The notes beneath the pieces were generated by a model. The model was given only the letters and a program-made list of their open reading frames with translations. It was not told where the DNA came from and made no database searches. Source: Skermania piniformis (GTDB lineage Bacteria; Actinomycetota; Actinomycetes; Mycobacteriales; Mycobacteriaceae). Taken from it: a stretch of 64,000 nucleotides of DNA. The stretch spans positions 3,418,603 to 3,482,602 of the forward strand of contig NZ_CP079105.1 of NCBI RefSeq assembly GCF_019285775.1, read 5' to 3'. Within the stretch, counting starts at the first letter, position 1; the number at the start of each line of letters is the position of its first letter. Positions 50,455 through 61,514 of the stretch are shown one piece after another. A program made the position numbers and the translations under genes.

Positions 50455-51527
50455 TAGCCCGGCTTGATCACGTCGTCGATGATTCGCAACCGCTCCGGGA
50501 ACGGGATGAATGCCGACTTCATCGCGTTGATCGTGAACCGCTGCAGATCGGCCCACCCGTAACCGAAGGCCTGCACCAGCTTCGCCATCTCCTGGCTCAT
50601 CGAGGTACAGCTCATCAGCCGGTTGTCGGTATTCACCGTCACCCGAAAGCGCAGCCGGGCGAGCAGGTCGAACGGGTGGTCGGTGAGGCTGGCCACCGCG
50701 CCGGTCTGCACGTTCGACGAGGGGCACAGTTCGAGCGGAATGCGCTTGTTCCGCACGTAGTTTGCGACCAGACCCAGCTGGGCGTCGGCGCCGGTACCAG
50801 TGATGTCGTCCACGATGCGCACCCCGTGGCCGAGCCGGTCGGCACCGCAGAACGCGATGGCCTCGTGGATCGACGGCAGTCCGAACGCCTCGCCGGCGTG
50901 GATCGTGAACTGTGCGGACTCGTCGCGCAGATACTCGAACGCATCCAGATGCCGACTCGGCGGGTAACCGACCTCGGCGCCGGCGATATCGAAGCCGACC
51001 ACATCTCGATCTCGGAATCGGACGGCGAGCTCCGCGATCTCCCGCGACCGGGCCGCATGCCGCATCGCGGTGAGCAGGCAGGTGACCCGGATCTGCCGGC
51101 CCGTGGCGGCGGCAGCGGCCGTACCCTCGGCGAACCCGACGAGGGTGTGCTGTACCACCTCGTCGAGGCTGAGGCCCGCGGTCAGGTGCTGCTCCGGGGC
51201 GAATCGGACCTCGGCGTAGACCACTCCGTCGGCGGCCAGATCTTCGACGCACTCGTGCGCGACCCGGTGCAACCCTTCCGGTGTCTGCATCACCGCAACG
51301 GTGTGCTCGAACGTTTCGAGGTAGCGGACCAGCGAACCACTGTTGGCAGCAGCGGCAAACCATGCGCCGAGCGCCTGTTCGGTGTCCACGGGCAGCCGGT
51401 CGTACCCACAGGACGCGGCCAGATCCAGCACGGTCGACGGGCGCAGCCCACCATCCAGGTGATCGTGCAGGACCGCTTTCGGTGCGCGCTGGATGGACGT
51501 GAGGTCGAGCGGCAGCGGACCGGTCAT
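50436..51527 (-). CDS. add: Adenosine deaminase
   Basis: A 363-residue metal-dependent deaminase of normal length. [17 protein letters not shown] near 20 holds the first metal ligands, [14 protein letters not shown] near 199 the His and catalytic Glu, [12 protein letters not shown] near 222, and [14 protein letters not shown] near 256; the usual metal-site Asp appears in [11 protein letters not shown] near 291. It converts adenosine to inosine in purine salvage. ATG 51527 is the family start ([21 protein letters not shown]). It is followed on the same strand, upstream, by deoA and cdd, a nucleoside salvage operon. Confidence 0.95.
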   Translation of the reverse strand: MTGPLPLDLTSIQRAPKAVLHDHLDGGLRPSTVLDLAASCGYDRLPVDTEQALGAWFAAAANSGSLVRYLETFEHTVAVMQTPEGLHRVAHECVEDLAADGVVYAEVRFAPEQHLTAGLSLDEVVQHTLVGFAEGTAAAAATGRQIRVTCLLTAMRHAARSREIAELAVRFRDRDVVGFDIAGAEVGYPPSRHLDAFEYLRDESAQFTIHAGEAFGLPSIHEAIAFCGADRLGHGVRIVDDITGTGADAQLGLVANYVRNKRIPLELCPSSNVQTGAVASLTDHPFDLLARLRFRVTVNTDNRLMSCTSMSQEMAKLVQAFGYGWADLQRFTINAMKSAFIPFPERLRIIDDVIKPGYAVLIG

Positions 51528-51544
51528 GTGGTTACCGTAGTCGC

Positions 51545-52855
51545 TCAACCGATCCGAGTCAGGATCAGCGGTCGCGGCGCGGCCGATCGCTCCGGCGCGA
51601 TCGTCCAGGCGTCCGCCAGCGCCGCCCGCGCACCCGCGAATGCCGCCGGAGTGTCGGTGTGCAATACCGCCAACGGTTGCCCGACGGCCACCGAATCGCC
51701 TACTCCGGAGCGGATTTCGACCCCCGCACCGGCTTGCACCGGGTCCCCCTGCCGGGCCCGGCCGGCCCCCAGTCGCCACGCCGCCAGGCCGACCGGAAAT
51801 GCCGCGACCTCCCGGACGAACCCGGCGCGATCGGCGTAAAGCACATCGGTATGCCGAGCGCGCGGCAGTGCCGCGTCCGGGTCGCCGCCCTGCGCGACGA
51901 CCATCGCCCGCCACCGGTCCATCGCACGACCGTCGGCGAGCAGATCGGCCGGGTCGATTCCGTCCAGTCCGGCTGCGGCCAGCATCTCGCGGGCGAGCGC
52001 CAGGGTCAGCGACACCACGTCGGCCGGCCCGCCGCCCGCCAGGACTTCGATTGCCTCGGCGACCTCGAGCGCGTTTCCCGCGGTGCGGCCGAGCGGCGTG
52101 TCCATCTCGGTCAGCAACGCGACGGTGCGCACGCCCGCATCGCTGCCCAGCTCGACCATCGCCCGGGCCAGCGCCTCGGCATCGGCACGGTGCTTCATGA
52201 ACGCCCCCGAACCGACCTTCACATCCAGCACCAGCGCGCCCGTACCCTCGGCGATCTTCTTGCTCATGATCGAGCTGGCGATCAGCGGCAGCGACTCGAC
52301 CGTGCCGGTCACATCGCGCAGCGCGTACAACCGTCGATCGGCCGGCGCCAGATCGGCACCGGCCGCGCAGATCACCGCGCCGACACCCGGATCGGCGAGG
52401 ATCGTGCGCATCCGCTCGGCCGACAGATCGGCGTGCCAACCCGGGATCGATTCCAGCTTGTCCAGCGTGCCGCCGGTGTGCCCGAGACCCCGACCGGAAA
52501 GCTGCGGTACGGCGGCACCGCAGGCCGCGACCAGCGGCGCCAACGGCAACGTGATCTTGTCGCCGACGCCGCCGGTCGAATGCTTGTCCACGGTGGGCCG
52601 ATCGAGTCCGGGAAAACTCATCCGGGTTCCGGAAGCGATCATCGCCATGGTCCAACGCCGCAGCTCACGAGTCGACAGCCCGCGCCAGAGCACCGCCATC
52701 GCCAACGCGGACATCTGCTCGTCGGCCACCGCGCCGCGGGTGAACCCGTCGATCATCCAGTCGATCTGCGCATCGGTCAGCTCGATACCGTCACGTTTCG
52801 CCGTGATCACCGAGACGGCGTCGATCACCGAACCGACCTCCGAGGCGTCGTTCAC
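51545..52855 (-). CDS. deoA: Thymidine phosphorylase
   Basis: A 436-residue enzyme of normal length. The signature [25 protein letters not shown] near 81-105, [20 protein letters not shown] near 112-131, the [29 protein letters not shown] stretch near 181-209, and a C-terminal barrel-sandwich part. It phosphorolyses thymidine and deoxyuridine. GTG 52855 overlaps the cdd stop; add follows after 17 nt. Confidence 0.95.
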   Translation of the reverse strand: MNDASEVGSVIDAVSVITAKRDGIELTDAQIDWMIDGFTRGAVADEQMSALAMAVLWRGLSTRELRRWTMAMIASGTRMSFPGLDRPTVDKHSTGGVGDKITLPLAPLVAACGAAVPQLSGRGLGHTGGTLDKLESIPGWHADLSAERMRTILADPGVGAVICAAGADLAPADRRLYALRDVTGTVESLPLIASSIMSKKIAEGTGALVLDVKVGSGAFMKHRADAEALARAMVELGSDAGVRTVALLTEMDTPLGRTAGNALEVAEAIEVLAGGGPADVVSLTLALAREMLAAAGLDGIDPADLLADGRAMDRWRAMVVAQGGDPDAALPRARHTDVLYADRAGFVREVAAFPVGLAAWRLGAGRARQGDPVQAGAGVEIRSGVGDSVAVGQPLAVLHTDTPAAFAGARAALADAWTIAPERSAAPRPLILTRIG

Positions 52856-53250
52856 CGGACGCGGGCCAGGTCGTCCGGGCCGAATGCCGCCGGCAGCAGC
52901 CGCCGCAGTTCGACCGGGCCGGGCCGGTGATCGACCAGCAATTCCGGACCCCCGTGTTCCAGCAGTACCTGCCGACACCGGCCGCACGGCGTCAACACCG
53001 CACCGGTGCGATCGGACACCGAGATCGCCGATAACCGGGATGATCCCGACATACGTAACGAACCGACCAGCACGCACTCCGCGCAGAGCGCCAGCCCGTA
53101 TGAGACATTCTCCACATTGCAGCCGGTCACCAGCCGACCGTCGTCGGTCAGCCCGGCGGCACCGACCGGAAACTCCGAATACGGTGCGTACGCGCGCTCG
53201 ATCATATTGAAGGCCTTGCTGCGCAACATCTTCCAGTCGATATCGGACAT
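52852..53250 (-). CDS. cdd: Cytidine deaminase
   Basis: A 132-residue tetrameric-type cytidine deaminase. SEFPVGAAGLTDDGRL near 26, CNVENVSYGLALCAECVLVGSL near 44-65 with Cys zinc ligand and the catalytic Glu of CAE, and TPCGRCRQVLLEHG near 88 with the other two Cys ligands. It deaminates (deoxy)cytidine. ATG 53250 follows the ribosome site GGGAGG. First gene of the cdd-deoA-add operon. Confidence 0.95.
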   Translation of the reverse strand: MSDIDWKMLRSKAFNMIERAYAPYSEFPVGAAGLTDDGRLVTGCNVENVSYGLALCAECVLVGSLRMSGSSRLSAISVSDRTGAVLTPCGRCRQVLLEHGGPELLVDHRPGPVELRRLLPAAFGPDDLARVR

Positions 53251-53461
53251 AACAGTCGATCCTCCCCGAGCCGCATCGGCGCACCGGAACCATCCTCGCA
53301 CCGGATGTCGGCCGGATAACGGCACCGGTCCGGTATTCGAAAGGATTCGTCGCCCGATTCCTCGGGGGATTACAGTTCCAGCACTGGACCGAACACCGGT
53401 GTGACCAGCCCACACGTTGCCGGCCCGAGTGTCCACCGTCGATGTTGGAGGCGCAATTTCC
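53251..53461. promoter_or_regulatory. Divergent promoter region cdd / sdhC
   Basis: 211 bp between two divergent operons. TACAGT at 53371-53376 is a possible -10 for sdhC; no certain -35 or operator was seen. No open frame with a ribosome site lies here. Confidence 0.4.
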
Positions 53462-53866
53462 ATGACCGACACGACCGAGGCGGCCCCGGAAGCGGAGGTC
53501 CGTCGCTCGTTGTATCGCGGCGACCCCGGTATGTGGTCGTGGGTGCTGCATCGGATCACCGGCGTCACGGTGTTCTTCTTCCTCTTCGTTCATGTGCTCG
53601 ACACGGCCCTGGTCCGGGTGAGCCCGGACATCTACGACGAGGTGGTCGGCACCTACAAGAACCCGATCGTCGGGTTGATGGAGATGGCCCTGGTGGCCTG
53701 CGTGCTTTACCACGCCCTCAACGGCATTCGGGTGATGCTGGTCGACTTCTGGGCCAAGGGACCGCGATACCAGCGGCAGATGCTCTGGGGCATCGCGGCC
53801 ATCTGGCTCGTGGTGATGATTCCGGCGGCCGGCCGGTTGCTGTACCTGATGTTCACGACGCACTGA
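53462..53866 (+). CDS. sdhC: Succinate dehydrogenase cytochrome b556 subunit
   Basis: A 134-residue membrane anchor. After RRSLYRGDPGMWSWVLHRITGVTVFFFLFVHVLD, the His of HRITG and of FVHVLD fit quinone- and haem-binding positions of SdhC; another His (LYHALNG) lies in the second segment. Three membrane segments. ATG 53462 is chosen; an upstream in-frame ATG lacks family resemblance. It heads the sdhCDAB operon. Confidence 0.93.
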   Translation: MTDTTEAAPEAEVRRSLYRGDPGMWSWVLHRITGVTVFFFLFVHVLDTALVRVSPDIYDEVVGTYKNPIVGLMEMALVACVLYHALNGIRVMLVDFWAKGPRYQRQMLWGIAAIWLVVMIPAAGRLLYLMFTTH

Positions 53867-53882
53867 GGGCGGTGAGGAAACG

Positions 53883-54335
53883 ATGACCGTGGACAAGCGC
53901 CCCGCACCGGTGCTCGGCCAGGAGTACGACCGACCGGCAAGCCTGGACAATCCTCGCTCGCCGCGGCAGCTGTCGAAGAACAACTTCGAGCTCTACGCCT
54001 GGCTGTTCATGCGGTTCTCCGGGCTCGCCTTGGTGATTCTGACCTTCGGTCACCTGTTCATCATGTTGATGCTGGACGACGGGGTACACCGGATCAACTT
54101 CGCTTTCGTCGCCGGCCGTTGGTCGAGCCCCTTCTGGCAGTTGTGGGACCTGACCATGCTCTGGCTGGCCCAGCTGCACGGCGGAAACGGGCTGCGCACC
54201 GTGATCGCGGACTACGCCCGCAAGGACTCCACCCGGTTCTGGCTGAACACGCTGCTGGTGCTGTCGATGATCCTGGTGATGGGCACGGGCACCTATGTGA
54301 TCTTCACCTTCGACCCGACCATTTCGGCGAACTAG
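53883..54335 (+). CDS. sdhD: Succinate dehydrogenase membrane anchor subunit
   Basis: A 150-residue subunit with three membrane segments. Family stretches are NNFELYAWLFMRFSGLALVILTFGHLF near 38, with the His probably a haem ligand, and WLAQLHGGNGLRTVIADY near 98. A ribosome site GAGGAAAC precedes ATG 53883. With SdhC it holds the haem and the quinone site. Confidence 0.93.
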   Translation: MTVDKRPAPVLGQEYDRPASLDNPRSPRQLSKNNFELYAWLFMRFSGLALVILTFGHLFIMLMLDDGVHRINFAFVAGRWSSPFWQLWDLTMLWLAQLHGGNGLRTVIADYARKDSTRFWLNTLLVLSMILVMGTGTYVIFTFDPTISAN

Positions 54336-54356
54336 ACCTTCAGGAGTTCTCCCGCG

Positions 54357-56108
54357 ATGCAAGAACACAAGTACGACGTCGTGATCGTCGGGGCGGGCGG
54401 CGCCGGGATGCGGGCGGCGATCGAGGCCGCGCCACGCGCCCGCACCGCCGTGCTCACCAAGCTGTACCCGACCCGGTCGCACACCGGCGCGGCCCAGGGT
54501 GGCATGTGTGCCGCACTGGCCAACGTCGAGGAAGACAACTGGGAGTGGCACACCTTCGACACGGTCAAGGGCGGCGACTACCTGGTCGACCAGGACGCCG
54601 CCGAGATCATGGCCAAGGAGGCCATCGACGCCGTGCTCGATCTGGAGAAGATGGGCCTGCCGTTCAACCGCACCCCGGAAGGCCGGATCGATCAGCGCCG
54701 GTTCGGCGGGCACACCCGCGACCACGGCAAGGCTCCGGTGCGCCGGGCCTGCTACGCCGCCGACCGCACCGGGCACATGATCCTGCAGACGCTTTACCAG
54801 AACTGCGTCAAGCACGACGTGCAGTTCTTCAACGAGTTCTACGTACTCGACATCGCAATCACCGAGACCGATCACGGGGCGACCGCGACCGGCGTCGTCG
54901 CCTACGAGCTGGCCACCGGCGAGCTGCATGTCTTCCATGCCAAGTCGGTGGTGATCGCCACCGGCGGCTCGGGGCGGATGTACAAGACCACCTCGAACGC
55001 GCACACGCTGACCGGCGACGGCATGGCGATCGTGTTCCGCAAGGGCCTGCCGCTGGAGGACATGGAGTTCCACCAGTTCCATCCGACCGGGCTGGCCGGC
55101 CTGGGCATCCTCATCTCCGAGGCGGTACGCGGCGAAGGCGGGATTCTGCGCAATGCCGACGGCGAACGATTCATGGAACGCTACGCGCCGACCATCAAGG
55201 ACCTCGCGCCCCGCGACATCGTCGCCCGCTCGATGGTGCTGGAGGTGCTGGAAGGCCGAGGCGCCGGCCCGGACAAGGATTACGTCTACATCGACGTGAC
55301 CCACCTCGGCGAGGAGGTCCTTGCCGAGAAGCTGCCGGATATCACCGAGTTCGCCCGCACCTACCTGGGCGTCGACCCGGTCACCGAACTGGTCCCGGTG
55401 TTCCCCACCTGCCACTATGTGATGGGCGGCATTCCGACCCGGATCCGCGGCGAGGTATTGCGCAACAACCACGAGATCGTCCACGGCCTCTACGCGGCCG
55501 GCGAGTGCGCCTGTGTGTCGGTGCACGGGGCGAACCGGCTGGGCACCAACTCGCTGCTCGACATCAACGTGTTCGGTCGGCGCGCCGGTATCGCCGCCGC
55601 CGAGTACGCGCGTCGGCACAATTTCGTCGAGATGCCGCCCGATCCGGCTGCCATGGTGCAGGACTGGCTGGCGCTGATCCTGTCCGAGCACGGCGACGAG
55701 CGGGTCGCCGATATCCGGACCGATCTGCAGCGCAGCATGGACAACAACGCGTCGGTGTTCCGCACCGAGGACACGCTGAAACAGGCCTTGCACGATATCC
55801 ACGCGCTCAAGGAGCGGTACGCGCGAATCACCGTGCAGGACAAGGGCAAGCGGTACAACACCGACCTCTTGGAGGCCGTCGAGCTGGGCTTCCTGCTGGA
55901 GCTGGCCGAGGTCACCGTGGTCGGCGCGCTGAATCGGAAGGAGTCCCGCGGCGGGCACGCCCGGGAGGATTATCCCAGCCGCGACGACGTCAACTTCATG
56001 CGGCACACCATGGCGTACAAGGACGGCCCCGATCTGTTGTCGGAGGTCCGGCTGGACTTCAAACCGGTCGTGCAGACCCGCTACGAGCCGATGGAGCGGA
56101 AGTACTGA
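54357..56108 (+). CDS. sdhA: Succinate dehydrogenase flavoprotein subunit
   Basis: A 583-residue subunit. DVVIVGAGGAGMRAAIEAA near 9, the FAD-linking RSHTGAAQGGMCAALANV near 41 (His43 is the covalent FAD site), HPTGLAGLGILISEAVRGEGGIL near 241, RDIVARSM near 280 and the catalytic-loop ANRLGTNSLLDINVFGRRAG near 391. It oxidises succinate to fumarate in the TCA cycle and feeds electrons to SdhB. Spacing to sdhD is 21 nt with a GGAG site. Confidence 0.97.
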   Translation: MQEHKYDVVIVGAGGAGMRAAIEAAPRARTAVLTKLYPTRSHTGAAQGGMCAALANVEEDNWEWHTFDTVKGGDYLVDQDAAEIMAKEAIDAVLDLEKMGLPFNRTPEGRIDQRRFGGHTRDHGKAPVRRACYAADRTGHMILQTLYQNCVKHDVQFFNEFYVLDIAITETDHGATATGVVAYELATGELHVFHAKSVVIATGGSGRMYKTTSNAHTLTGDGMAIVFRKGLPLEDMEFHQFHPTGLAGLGILISEAVRGEGGILRNADGERFMERYAPTIKDLAPRDIVARSMVLEVLEGRGAGPDKDYVYIDVTHLGEEVLAEKLPDITEFARTYLGVDPVTELVPVFPTCHYVMGGIPTRIRGEVLRNNHEIVHGLYAAGECACVSVHGANRLGTNSLLDINVFGRRAGIAAAEYARRHNFVEMPPDPAAMVQDWLALILSEHGDERVADIRTDLQRSMDNNASVFRTEDTLKQALHDIHALKERYARITVQDKGKRYNTDLLEAVELGFLLELAEVTVVGALNRKESRGGHAREDYPSRDDVNFMRHTMAYKDGPDLLSEVRLDFKPVVQTRYEPMERKY

Positions 56109-56150
56109 CCCCGCGGGGCCCGGCCCCCACGTACCCCCGAAGGACTTCTG

Positions 56151-56936
56151 GTGAACACTGTTCTCGACAAGAGCCCGCAGACCGCACCGCCGCGCGAGGC
56201 GCCGGTGCCCGAGGGCTCGGTGATGGTGAACGTGAAGGTCGCCCGGTTCAACCCGGAGGACAGCCTGGGCGAGCACTGGGAGACGTTCCAGGTGCCGTGC
56301 CTGCCGACCGACCGGTTCCTGAACCTGCTGATCTACATCAAGTCCTATCTGGACGGCACCCTGACCTTCCGTCGCTCGTGTGCGCACGGGGTGTGCGGCT
56401 CGGACGCGATGCGGATCAACGGGGTGAACCGACTGGCCTGCAAAGTCCTGATGCGCGACATGCTGCCGAAGAAGGCCGGCAAGACGCTCGAGGTCACCGT
56501 CGAGCCGATCCGCGGCCTGCCGGTGGAGAAGGACCTCGTGGTCGACATGGAGCCGTTCTTCGATGCCTACCGCGCCGTCAAGCCGTACCTGATCACCTCG
56601 GGTAACGAGCCGACCCGGGAGCGCATCCAATCCGCCACCGACCGGCATCGCTTCGACGACACCACCAAGTGCATCCTGTGCGCCTGCTGCACCACGTCCT
56701 GCCCGGTCTACTGGAACGACGGCTCCTACTTCGGGCCGGCCGCAATCGTCAACGCGCACCGGTTCATCTTCGACAGCCGAGACGAGGGTGCCCGGGAGCG
56801 ACTGGACATCCTCAACGATCGCGACGGTGTCTGGCGCTGCCGCACCACCTTCAACTGCACCGATGCCTGCCCCCGTGGCATCGAGGTGACCAAAGCGATC
56901 CAGGAGGTCAAGCGGGCGTTGCTGTTCGCGCGCTGA
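56151..56936 (+). CDS. sdhB: Succinate dehydrogenase iron-sulfur subunit
   Basis: A 261-residue subunit. The [2Fe-2S] site RRSCAHGVCGSDAMRINGVNRLAC lies near 79-100, the [4Fe-4S] CILCACCTTSCPVYW near 174 and the [3Fe-4S] site CRTTFNCTDACPRGIEV near 222-240. GTG 56151 is used; a ribosome site AAGGAC is 9 nt upstream. It completes the sdhCDAB operon. Confidence 0.97.
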   Translation: MNTVLDKSPQTAPPREAPVPEGSVMVNVKVARFNPEDSLGEHWETFQVPCLPTDRFLNLLIYIKSYLDGTLTFRRSCAHGVCGSDAMRINGVNRLACKVLMRDMLPKKAGKTLEVTVEPIRGLPVEKDLVVDMEPFFDAYRAVKPYLITSGNEPTRERIQSATDRHRFDDTTKCILCACCTTSCPVYWNDGSYFGPAAIVNAHRFIFDSRDEGARERLDILNDRDGVWRCRTTFNCTDACPRGIEVTKAIQEVKRALLFAR

Positions 56937-57052
56937 TCCGAGCTCGGCGCACCGAGCGTGCGACGCTGCGGCCCCGGCCGAGATCGAGAACGTCCTGCGG
57001 ATAAGCCCGATCGCCCGCGCCGCGACCACCGAGCACATACGCTCGCTCACCG

Positions 57053-58390
57053 ATGATCACGTTGGGCTCCCCGCACCGCACTGCCGCGGTCGCAGCGGCG
57101 TTGGTATCGGTGCTGCTCACCGGGGCGGCCGGGACGGCCGGGGCGCAACCCGATCCACCGGTGCCGATCACCACGTCGGCGACCCCGACCAGCACGCCGT
57201 TCCGCACTCCGGACACCGATTCGTGCCCGAACCGAACGCAACCGCCGCGGGCGATCGATGCATCCGAGATCCCGACCCCGGGCCAACCCAAGCCCCAGCC
57301 GTTGCCGGTGCCGGACCAGCCGGTCGGCGGTACGATGCTCGGCCGATGCGGCACGATCGTTCCGGCCGGCGCGCCGGCGCTGCCGAAGGACATCTCGGCC
57401 ACCTCGTGGGTGGTTGCCGATCTGGATACCGGGAACGTGCTCGCCGCCAAGGATCCGCACGGCCGCTACCGTCCGGCCAGCACGATCAAGACATTGCTGG
57501 CGATCGTCGCGCTCCGCGAACTGGATCTCTCCCGGGTGGTCACCGGAACAGCCGAGGACGCCGCGGTGGACGGCACCCGGGTCGGGATCGGCCCAGGTGG
57601 GCAGTACTCCAACGATCAGCTGATGCACGCGTTGTTGATGGCATCGGGCAACGATGCCGCGAACGTGATCGCGCGCGAGCTCGGCGGCGTCGATGCGACC
57701 CTGCGCAAGATGAACGCGCAAGCGCGGACGCTCGGCGCGCTGGACACCCGGGCCGCCACCCCGGCCGGGCTCGACGGACCCGGGATGTCCAGCTCGGCCT
57801 ACGACCTGGCGCTGATCTTCCGGACCGCCATGCAGTTACCACGCTTCGAGCAGATCATCCACACCGAGCAGATCGACTTTCCCGGCTTTCCGAAGGACCC
57901 ACGGATTCCCGAGGACATCGACCATCCCGGATTCGCGATCGGCAACGACAACCAGCTGCTCTACAACTACGACGGCGCGATCGGCGGCAAGACCGGGTAT
58001 ACCGACGACGCTCGGCACACTTTCCTGGCCGGGGCCGAACGGGGTGGACGACGGCTGGTGGTCGCCCTGATGCAGGCCGACGTGCTGCCGATCCGGCCGT
58101 GGGAGCAGGGCGCGCGGTTGCTCGACTACGGCTTCGCGCTACCCCGCGACGCTTCCGTGGGCACCCTCGCGGCAACCGCCGAACCGGCCGCACCGGAGTC
58201 GCGAGCGGCGCAGCCGCAACCGATCGCCGAGCCGGGGACGATCGCACCGACCGCGATTGCCGCGCCGGCCGGCACCGCGTCGCCGACCCTCCCGCATTGG
58301 CCGCTGCGGATCGGGCTGATCCTCGGCGGACTACTGGCGATCGTGTTGCTGCTGCTCACCGCCAGCATGCTGCACGACCGGCGCCGCTGA
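57053..58390 (+). CDS. dacB: D-alanyl-D-alanine carboxypeptidase (DacB-type, S11)
   Basis: A 445-residue penicillin-binding protein. An N-terminal signal or anchor (RTAAVAAALVSVLLTGAAG) leads into a Pro/Thr-rich segment and then the S11 peptidase: SxxK with Ser143 and Lys146 (ASTIK), SGN with Ser198 and the KTG box at 313-315 (GGKTGYTDDARHTFLAGA). A second Pro/Ala stretch is followed by a C-terminal membrane segment (about 415-438). It trims the terminal D-Ala of peptidoglycan stem peptides outside the cell membrane. ATG 57053 follows a TACGCT -10-like sequence. In M. tuberculosis the gene Rv3330 lies in the same position. Confidence 0.92.
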   Translation: MITLGSPHRTAAVAAALVSVLLTGAAGTAGAQPDPPVPITTSATPTSTPFRTPDTDSCPNRTQPPRAIDASEIPTPGQPKPQPLPVPDQPVGGTMLGRCGTIVPAGAPALPKDISATSWVVADLDTGNVLAAKDPHGRYRPASTIKTLLAIVALRELDLSRVVTGTAEDAAVDGTRVGIGPGGQYSNDQLMHALLMASGNDAANVIARELGGVDATLRKMNAQARTLGALDTRAATPAGLDGPGMSSSAYDLALIFRTAMQLPRFEQIIHTEQIDFPGFPKDPRIPEDIDHPGFAIGNDNQLLYNYDGAIGGKTGYTDDARHTFLAGAERGGRRLVVALMQADVLPIRPWEQGARLLDYGFALPRDASVGTLAATAEPAAPESRAAQPQPIAEPGTIAPTAIAAPAGTASPTLPHWPLRIGLILGGLLAIVLLLLTASMLHDRRR

Positions 58391-58404
58391 CCGCGCGCCG
58401 CGAC

Positions 58405-59415
58405 CTACTGGCGACGCCGCCGCAGACCGAGCGCGGCGAGCGCCCCGGCCCCGAACAGCGCGATCCCGGCCCACACCGACGCCGCGGGTCGAACCTCCAC
58501 CCGCGGCCGGATCACCACCGGTTCCGGGGCCGGGACATGGGTCAACGCCAGATTCTCCTTCGCGGTGGCCGCCCAAGCGGTGGCGAACAGGAGGATTCGC
58601 CAGCTGATGAAGCCGAACACCATGATCCCGAGGATCGGGCCGAACGCGACCCCGGCCGGGCTGGACAGCACGCTCTTCAGATAGAACGCACCGAGCTGCT
58701 TGAACACCTCGAACACCGCGGCCGCGAGCAGGCCGGCACGCATCGCGCTACGCACCGTGACCGGCTCCCGAGGCAACCGCGCGATCACCCAGGTGAACAA
58801 CGCCCAGGACGCGAGGATCGACACCGCGATCGAGGCTGCGCGCAGGAGCAACGACACCCCCGGCGCATCGCCGAGGTGGGCCAGGTCCAACAAACGAGTG
58901 ATGATCGGTCCGGCGCTGAGCGCAGACAACGCCAACGACACCACGATGGCGAGCGCGGTGCCGATCAACGCACCCAGGTCGGACAGTTTCGTGGCCGCGA
59001 AGCCGGCGTCGTCGTGCTTCTGCTCCCATTGCTCGGTCAGCGCCGCGCGCAGGTTGCCCATCCAGCCGAGCCCGGCATAGAGCGCACCGACCAGCCCGAT
59101 CACCCCGACCCCGGTCCGCGAGCTGATCGCCTGGTTGATCAGATCGTTGATCTGGCTACCCATCTCACCCGGAATGTTCTCGGTGATCCGTTCCCGGATC
59201 TGATCCAGCAGATCGGAGTTCCCGGCGAGGACGAAACCGGCAGCCGAAAAGGCCACCATGAGGAGCGGAAACAACGCGAGCACGGTGTAGTAGGTGATCC
59301 CGGCGGCGTAGAAGTCGCCGCGCTGATCCTGATACCGCCCGCCCGCCCGGATCAGATGGTCCAGCCAGGGCCGACGATCTCGAAACTGCCGCAGCTTGCC
59401 CATCGGATCCGGCAT
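58405..59415 (-). CDS. YihY/virulence-factor-BrkB-family membrane protein
   Basis: A 336-residue membrane protein with about six segments (ALFPLLMVAFSAAGFVLAG near 47, VIGLVGALYAGLGW near 110, LSDLGALIGTALAIVVSLALSALS near 147, AASIAVSILASWALFTWVI near 188, MRAGLLAAAVFEVF near 222, GPILGIMVFGFISWRILLFATAW near 252). The family opening YQDQRGDFYAAGITYYTVLALFPLLM is clear. Mycobacterial members are called YhjD-like; some relatives are thought to act on lipid transport. Its stop faces the dacB gene. Start ATG 59415. Confidence 0.88.
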   Translation of the reverse strand: MPDPMGKLRQFRDRRPWLDHLIRAGGRYQDQRGDFYAAGITYYTVLALFPLLMVAFSAAGFVLAGNSDLLDQIRERITENIPGEMGSQINDLINQAISSRTGVGVIGLVGALYAGLGWMGNLRAALTEQWEQKHDDAGFAATKLSDLGALIGTALAIVVSLALSALSAGPIITRLLDLAHLGDAPGVSLLLRAASIAVSILASWALFTWVIARLPREPVTVRSAMRAGLLAAAVFEVFKQLGAFYLKSVLSSPAGVAFGPILGIMVFGFISWRILLFATAWAATAKENLALTHVPAPEPVVIRPRVEVRPAASVWAGIALFGAGALAALGLRRRRQ

Positions 59416-59425
59416 CGTCCAACTC

Positions 59426-60469
<1,044 letters not shown>

Positions 60470-60488
60470 TCATTCCATGCCGGCGCGG

Positions 60489-61418
60489 TCAGCCGGCGAG
60501 GCCGGCTACCACCGCGGTGCGGTCGACATCGGGCATGGTCGAGCCGCCGTGCCGACGAACCGCTCGTTCGCCCCGGGCGACGGTGGTGTACCCACCGGCG
60601 CTACGACCGCGCAGCACCGGCCGCAGCACGGCCGGGGCGAGCGGTGCCCGCCGGTGTGCCGACCGGATCGACTGCACCACCGAACGGAACACCAGTTCGT
60701 CGGTGATTCCCCACTCGATGCCGTACATCCGCCGGATCGGGTCCGGCACGCTACCTTGGATCACCTTCGCCAACGCCGGCGCCGCCAGCTTGGCCGCTCC
60801 CGGCAACGGGTAGCCGGGTTCGCGCGCACCGCTCAGATAAGCGCCCACCAGCCGAGCCTCGTCGGTCAGGTACGGCTGATCGGAAGCCAGATAGCCGTCG
60901 AATGCCGCCCGGAAGGACGGGTAGTCGACCGGCGCTGCGCTGCGCGGCATGCCGAACAACTCGCCCCAGCGCACATAGTCCTGCCAGAGTCCCTCCCGCT
61001 CGCCCGGGGTGAGCCGCCGGACCAGAAGTTCGTGCATGGCCAGCGCCGAGTCGAAGGTGAACGCCATGGTCATGAACATCAGGTGCGGATCGCGCGCGTC
61101 GTACCGGGTGCCCGCCGGATAGGCCGGACCGGCGTCCTCGGATATCGCGCCGGACACCCGGGCGTGCTTGCGCCGGGTGAATTCCAGCGCGCGATCGGCC
61201 TCCGCCCGACTTCCGAGGAAGACCGCCTCGAACAGCCGGCCGGTGATCGCCAGCCGGGTGTACGGGGTCTCCCGATGTTCGGTGTGGGTCGCGGTGCCGA
61301 TGTACAGCAGTGGGTGAACCGCACCGATCACCAGCGCCCGCTGGCCGTAGGTGAGTCCCACCGCACGCTTGCTCATGACGCGTACGGCCATCGACCTGTC
61401 CGCAAAGTAGCCGGCCAC
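60489..61418 (-). CDS. Oxygenase MpaB / DUF2236 family protein
   Basis: A 309-residue protein of the DUF2236 family (latex-clearing protein/MpaB-type). Family features are VIGAVHPLLYIGTATHTEHR near 29-48, the conserved R/H segment RYDARDPHLMFMTMAFTFDSALAMHE near 104-130 and YVRWGELFGMP near 148. The conserved His and Arg residues are thought to hold a haem in characterised relatives. GTG 61418 has a strong ribosome site AAGGAGG, which decides the start. It lies divergent from a TetR gene with 96 nt between and is probably its target. Confidence 0.8.
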   Translation of the reverse strand: MAGYFADRSMAVRVMSKRAVGLTYGQRALVIGAVHPLLYIGTATHTEHRETPYTRLAITGRLFEAVFLGSRAEADRALEFTRRKHARVSGAISEDAGPAYPAGTRYDARDPHLMFMTMAFTFDSALAMHELLVRRLTPGEREGLWQDYVRWGELFGMPRSAAPVDYPSFRAAFDGYLASDQPYLTDEARLVGAYLSGAREPGYPLPGAAKLAAPALAKVIQGSVPDPIRRMYGIEWGITDELVFRSVVQSIRSAHRRAPLAPAVLRPVLRGRSAGGYTTVARGERAVRRHGGSTMPDVDRTAVVAGLAG

Positions 61419-61514
61419 GGTGCCTCCTTGCCCCGGCGATATCTGGAAATAGCTTCTACCAAATTGCCTCGTCCGGCAAGAGGCGGCACCGAAACCAGAT
61501 GCGAGAATGGCGGT

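Noticed and set aside
53853-57050. A minus-strand open frame of over 1000 codons opposite sdhD-sdhA-sdhB
   Set aside because: It is antisense to clearly recognised succinate dehydrogenase genes, has no family resemblance or ribosome site, and long antisense frames are expected in GC-rich DNA.
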